From the NCBI GenBank assembly GCA_016873895.1, contig VGVV01000003.1:1-64000 (forward strand): a stretch of 64,000 nucleotides of DNA, read 5' to 3'. Positions 61,077-64,000 of the stretch are shown piece by piece. The position numbers were made by a program, and so were the translations under genes. This stretch comes from Ignavibacteria bacterium. Lineage in GTDB: Bacteria > Bacteroidota > Ignavibacteria > Kapaibacteriales > Kapaibacteriaceae. The notes beneath the pieces were generated by a model that was given only the letters and a program-made list of their open reading frames with translations, made no database searches and was not told where the DNA came from. Numbering within the stretch: position 1 is the first letter of the stretch; the number at the start of each line of letters is the position of its first letter.

Positions 61077-62852
61077 ATGCAATTCGAACAACGAACAACA
61101 ACGTGCGGTGCCCTGCGCCCTGAACATGATGGTCAGTCGGTAACTCTCAACGGCTGGGTGAATGCCAGACGGGACTACGGAGGGGTAATCTTTATAGATC
61201 TTCGTGATCGTGACGGAGTTACGCAAATCGTTGTTGATTCTGCGTACACTCCAGAGCTATCGGAGAAGATACATGATGTTCGTACAGAATTCGTTCTTTG
61301 GGTGAAGGGGTCTGTGCGCCAACGTGAAAACCCTAACCCTCGCATTCCTACTGGCCTTATAGAAGTGCTCGCATCGGAAGCTGGAATCATTAACGCATCT
61401 GACGTGCCACCTTTTGAAATCGTAGACGATCTCGGTACGAACGAAGAGCTTCGACTAAAGCACAGATATCTAGATCTGCGTCGACCAGTTTTACAAAAGA
61501 ACTTTCTCGTGCGTAACAAGCTCTATCAGCTTACACATAGGTTTTTTGAGGAAGAAGGATTTATCGAGGTAGAAACGCCCGTACTTACGAAGTCAACTCC
61601 TGAAGGTGCTCGCGACTTTCTCGTGCCTAGCCGCATGAACAAGGGAAGATTCTACGCTCTCCCGCAATCGCCACAGTTGTTTAAACAGCTGCTAATGGTA
61701 TCAGGGTTTGATAAGTATATGCAGATCGTCAAGTGTTTTAGAGACGAGGATCTGCGAGCAGATCGACAGCCAGAGTTTACGCAGATAGATGTTGAGATGT
61801 CGTTTGTGAAACAGGACGACATCATCGCCATGACGGAGCGATTCATCAAGAAGGTGTGGTTCGAAGTACTGGGCTACAAAACACCAGCCACATTCCCAAG
61901 GATGTCCTTTCGTGAGGCGATGGAGAAGTATGGCTCGGATAAACCCGATATCCGCTATGATCTCAAACTTGAGAATGTTTCAGCAGTAGCAGGAGCAACT
62001 GATTTCTCGGTGTTTAAGGAAGTTGTTGCAGACGGTGGCACGATCATGGCGCTCAACGCAAGTGGATGTGCGGCGTTTTCTCGTAAAGCGATAGACGAGC
62101 TTACAGAGCATGCCAAGAAGTATGGTGCAAAGGGGCTCCCATGGCTAAAGCTGCAGTCTGGTGAAGTATCTGGTTCACTCGCGAAGACTATTTCTCCTGA
62201 GCAAGCCGGAAACTTGTTGGCAGCTGTGCATGCAGCAGATGGCGATCTTGTCCTCTTTATTCCGGGCGTTTGGGAACGTGCCTGCACCATTGCTGGGGCG
62301 CTGCGATCGGAAATTGCTAAGCGGACGGGGATTCTTGAGTCGCTCAAGGATACGTTTGCTTTTCATTGGGTTACAGAATTCCCATTGTTAGAGTTTAGCG
62401 AAGAAGAACATCGCTGGATTGCTCGTCATCATCCGTTTACATCGCCCCTTGCTGAAGATGTGGGGCTGCTAGGCACAAATCCCACAAACGCGCGCGCTCT
62501 AGCCCATGATTTGGTCATTAACGGATACGAGGTCGCCGGTGGATCTGTTCGTATCCACACCAATTCTGTGCAACGACAGATGTTTGACTTGTTAGGTTTT
62601 TCGCGCGAAGACGCAGAGGCCAAGTTTGGTTTCTTGTTGGATGCACTCAAGTACGGCGCACCGCCACATGGTGGGATTGCGTTTGGATTTGACCGATTGG
62701 CTATGCTCTTGAGTGGAACCGACAACATCCGCGATGTGATTGCCTTCCCAAAAACCACCTCTGGCCTTTCGTTGATGGATGGTTGCCCATCGGAAGTAGA
62801 CACACATCAGCTGCGTGATCTTGGAATTTCACGTATCAGCGAGGCTGGATAA
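61077..62852 (+). CDS. aspS: Aspartyl-tRNA synthetase
   Basis: AspRS charges tRNA-Asp. The 591-residue protein is of the bacterial type, with an N-terminal OB anticodon domain (LNGWVNARRDYGGVIFIDLRDRDG), class II motif 2 (FRDEDLRADRQPEFTQIDVEMSF), a GAD insertion, and motif 3 (GIAFGFDRLAMLLSG). The ATG at 61077 is chosen over an upstream alternative at 61038. Whether it is discriminating or non-discriminating (charging tRNA-Asn as well) cannot be read from the sequence here. Confidence 0.97.
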   Translation: MQFEQRTTTCGALRPEHDGQSVTLNGWVNARRDYGGVIFIDLRDRDGVTQIVVDSAYTPELSEKIHDVRTEFVLWVKGSVRQRENPNPRIPTGLIEVLASEAGIINASDVPPFEIVDDLGTNEELRLKHRYLDLRRPVLQKNFLVRNKLYQLTHRFFEEEGFIEVETPVLTKSTPEGARDFLVPSRMNKGRFYALPQSPQLFKQLLMVSGFDKYMQIVKCFRDEDLRADRQPEFTQIDVEMSFVKQDDIIAMTERFIKKVWFEVLGYKTPATFPRMSFREAMEKYGSDKPDIRYDLKLENVSAVAGATDFSVFKEVVADGGTIMALNASGCAAFSRKAIDELTEHAKKYGAKGLPWLKLQSGEVSGSLAKTISPEQAGNLLAAVHAADGDLVLFIPGVWERACTIAGALRSEIAKRTGILESLKDTFAFHWVTEFPLLEFSEEEHRWIARHHPFTSPLAEDVGLLGTNPTNARALAHDLVINGYEVAGGSVRIHTNSVQRQMFDLLGFSREDAEAKFGFLLDALKYGAPPHGGIAFGFDRLAMLLSGTDNIRDVIAFPKTTSGLSLMDGCPSEVDTHQLRDLGISRISEAG

Positions 62853-62853
62853 C

Positions 62854-63714
62854 ATGATGCCTATTGCACGGACGATAGTCTTGTTTGTTCTGGCATGTGG
62901 TTCTAGTGCGTGTATGGCACAACAGTCACCGAGTAACGTCACGCGTACTGCCTTCGATACAATCATGAAGTCAGCAGTCGATTCTCAGTGGAAGTCTATG
63001 CCAATTGGGAGTATCGTGATCAACGTAGCCAAGCAGCTCATAGGCAAACCATACGTAGGCGGTACGCTGGAGACACCAGGAAATGAAATCTGCACGGTTA
63101 ATCTTGAAGGTCTTGATTGCGTTACACTGTTTGAATCTTCGCTAAACATTGCAAGAATTATTCAGCAGGGCAAGGACTCTCTGCAGGATCTTGTTGCTGC
63201 CGTTACGTACACGCGATACCGAGACGGGGCACTCACCGACTACACAAGCCGACTGCACTACACATCTGAATGGATTGACAATAACGTGAAGAAGGGCGTA
63301 GTTGATGATGTTACCGCATCTCTGGGTGGTAAGCCATTCCCCCTGAGTGTTGGCTTTATGTCGCAAAACCCCAAGTACTATCCAGCGCTTGTTGCTAGCC
63401 CGTCAATGGTTGATGTGATGCGCAGCATTGAGCAGCGCGTTAATATGACTAAACGCACGATCATACCGAAGGCTGCTATAGCCGATATCGAAGACAGATT
63501 GCAGGATGGAGACATCGTTGCAATTGCAACATCGAAGAAGGGGCTCGATTACTCGCATACTGGATTAATTGTGAGTGACGGCAAGCGCGCGCATTTTCTA
63601 CATGCATCTTCAGTGAAGAAAAAAGTTGTTCTAGACGGACCGATCTCAGAGTATCTGATGCGTGGTGAAACAAACCTTGGTATCACGATTCTGCGCCCAC
63701 TACCAGCGAAGTGA
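62854..63714 (+). CDS. DUF1460 family NlpC/P60-like peptidoglycan hydrolase
   Basis: The 286-residue exported protein has a signal peptide (MMPIARTIVLFVLACGSSACMAQ) and the DUF1460 domain, a papain-like fold related to NlpC/P60; family members have been described as cell-wall amidases. The likely catalytic Cys is in LEGLDCVTLFE and the His in KKGLDYSHTGLIV. It starts one base after the stop of aspS, and its 3' end overlaps the convergent lipoate ligase gene by 32 bp. The apparent ATGATG start allows two adjacent codons. The substrate in this organism is inferred. Confidence 0.9.
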   Translation: MMPIARTIVLFVLACGSSACMAQQSPSNVTRTAFDTIMKSAVDSQWKSMPIGSIVINVAKQLIGKPYVGGTLETPGNEICTVNLEGLDCVTLFESSLNIARIIQQGKDSLQDLVAAVTYTRYRDGALTDYTSRLHYTSEWIDNNVKKGVVDDVTASLGGKPFPLSVGFMSQNPKYYPALVASPSMVDVMRSIEQRVNMTKRTIIPKAAIADIEDRLQDGDIVAIATSKKGLDYSHTGLIVSDGKRAHFLHASSVKKKVVLDGPISEYLMRGETNLGITILRPLPAK

Positions 63715-64000
63715 TCTCTGCGAGTGTGTCGCACAGAGTGTCCTTGTGACGAGCCGCCGCAGAGAGTACGTCGTCGATAGTAACGTCTCTGTTCGCAGCC
63801 TGCGAAAGAGTGGCACTGGCATTGCCCAATGCAGATTGCACGCGATCAGCTTCGTCGGATGTCTGTGTTAGTATCTTGGCTAGCTGTTCATGCCCTGCAC
63901 CACATAAAATCGAGCCGTGCTGCAAGAGTACGTCATCCATAACGCGCTGGGCTGAACCCACAACCTTCTTGTTGGACCATAAGATCTCACTTTTTGCATG
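63683..64000 (-). CDS. Lipoate-protein ligase family protein (5' part outside the window)
   Basis: The visible 105 residues are the C-terminal part of a biotin/lipoate A/B protein ligase. The frame stays open to the window edge, and the segment EILWSNKKVVGSAQRV, with the Lys-x-x-GSAQ motif, and VLLQHGSIL matches the lipoate-binding strand and loop of LplA-like enzymes. The remainder of the gene, including its start, lies to the right. It would attach lipoate to the E2 subunit of the dehydrogenases whose E1 genes lie 7-11 kb to the left. Its end overlaps the DUF1460 gene by 32 bp. Confidence 0.8.
   Translation of the reverse strand, partial: HAKSEILWSNKKVVGSAQRVMDDVLLQHGSILCGAGHEQLAKILTQTSDEADRVQSALGNASATLSQAANRDVTIDDVLSAAARHKDTLCDTLAEITSLVVGAES

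Noticed and set aside
1..64000. Prophage, insertion sequence, integrase or toxin-antitoxin genes
   Set aside because: No transposase, integrase, phage structural or toxin-like genes and no flanking inverted repeats were recognised anywhere; gene content is chromosomal.

Overview
The window looks like a contiguous chromosomal segment of a free-living, diderm, GC-balanced bacterium of the Bacteroidota/Chlorobi (FCB) superphylum. My best guess is the Kapabacteria/Ignavibacteria neighbourhood, though the exact lineage is an inference. Supporting signs are type IX secretion (T9SS)-like C-terminal sorting domains on several large exported proteins, OmpA-family proteins with PD40 or beta-barrel N-termini, a type III glutamine synthetase, an ileS-DksA-lspA gene order, a fused branched-chain-type E1 dehydrogenase, and promoter elements of the Bacteroidota type (TTTG, 19 bp, TAnnTTTG). 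There is no prophage, insertion sequence or CRISPR array, and no gene-free stretch longer than 300 bases.

Layout. 1-4.2 kb: tRNA-Lys, two heptamer tandem-repeat blocks, dxs and an OmpA-like protein. 4.2-12.4 kb: a small beta-barrel protein, an APC permease and a LysE exporter, then the operon OmpA-like / DUF1800 / DUF1501. 12.4-20.5 kb: tRNA-Leu, then a tightly overlapped leftward operon (murI, oppB-like, oppC-like, holA, an NTF2-like protein, a PHP phosphoesterase, ribH, a propeller protein). 20.5-28.1 kb: histidine kinase, ileS, a histone H1-like repeat gene, dksA-like, lspA, rluD. 28.1-36.3 kb: mtgA, lrp, glnN, topA, fur, speA. 36.3-42.4 kb: an OmpA/PD40 protein and a 1,329-residue secreted BNR/PKD/LamG protein. 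42.4-50.8 kb: a leftward operon of purine nucleoside phosphorylase, a lipoprotein, ribD, a TPR protein, a 927-residue secreted repeat protein and an RqcH homologue. 50.8-64 kb: yicC, gmk, a fused E1 dehydrogenase, cytochrome c, pyruvate dehydrogenase E1 alpha and beta, three glycosyltransferases, aspS, a DUF1460 peptidoglycan enzyme and the 3' part of a lipoate-protein ligase.

How the genes fit together. Much is housekeeping: isoprenoid, riboflavin and polyamine synthesis, two 2-oxoacid dehydrogenases with a lipoate ligase, tRNA charging, and cell-wall enzymes (murI, mtgA, DUF1460). Around this is an envelope and secretion layer of OmpA-like, T9SS-like, TPR and beta-repeat proteins.

The most unusual locus is at 25380-26374. 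A gene of ten perfect AAKPAKK-type heptads ends just after a run of ten A. The -1 frame then continues without a stop for 75 codons of Ser/Lys/Ala-rich, H1-like sequence straight into a DksA/TraR protein, so one long H1-DksA protein is probably made by -1 frameshifting or transcript slippage, unless the A count is an error. Other signals worth attention are a 26-27 residue Asp/Gly/Tyr repeat protein in the rqcH operon, TAnnTTTG elements 3-7 bp from start codons (possible leaderless mRNAs), and a strongly over-represented AGGGG(G)CT oligomer.
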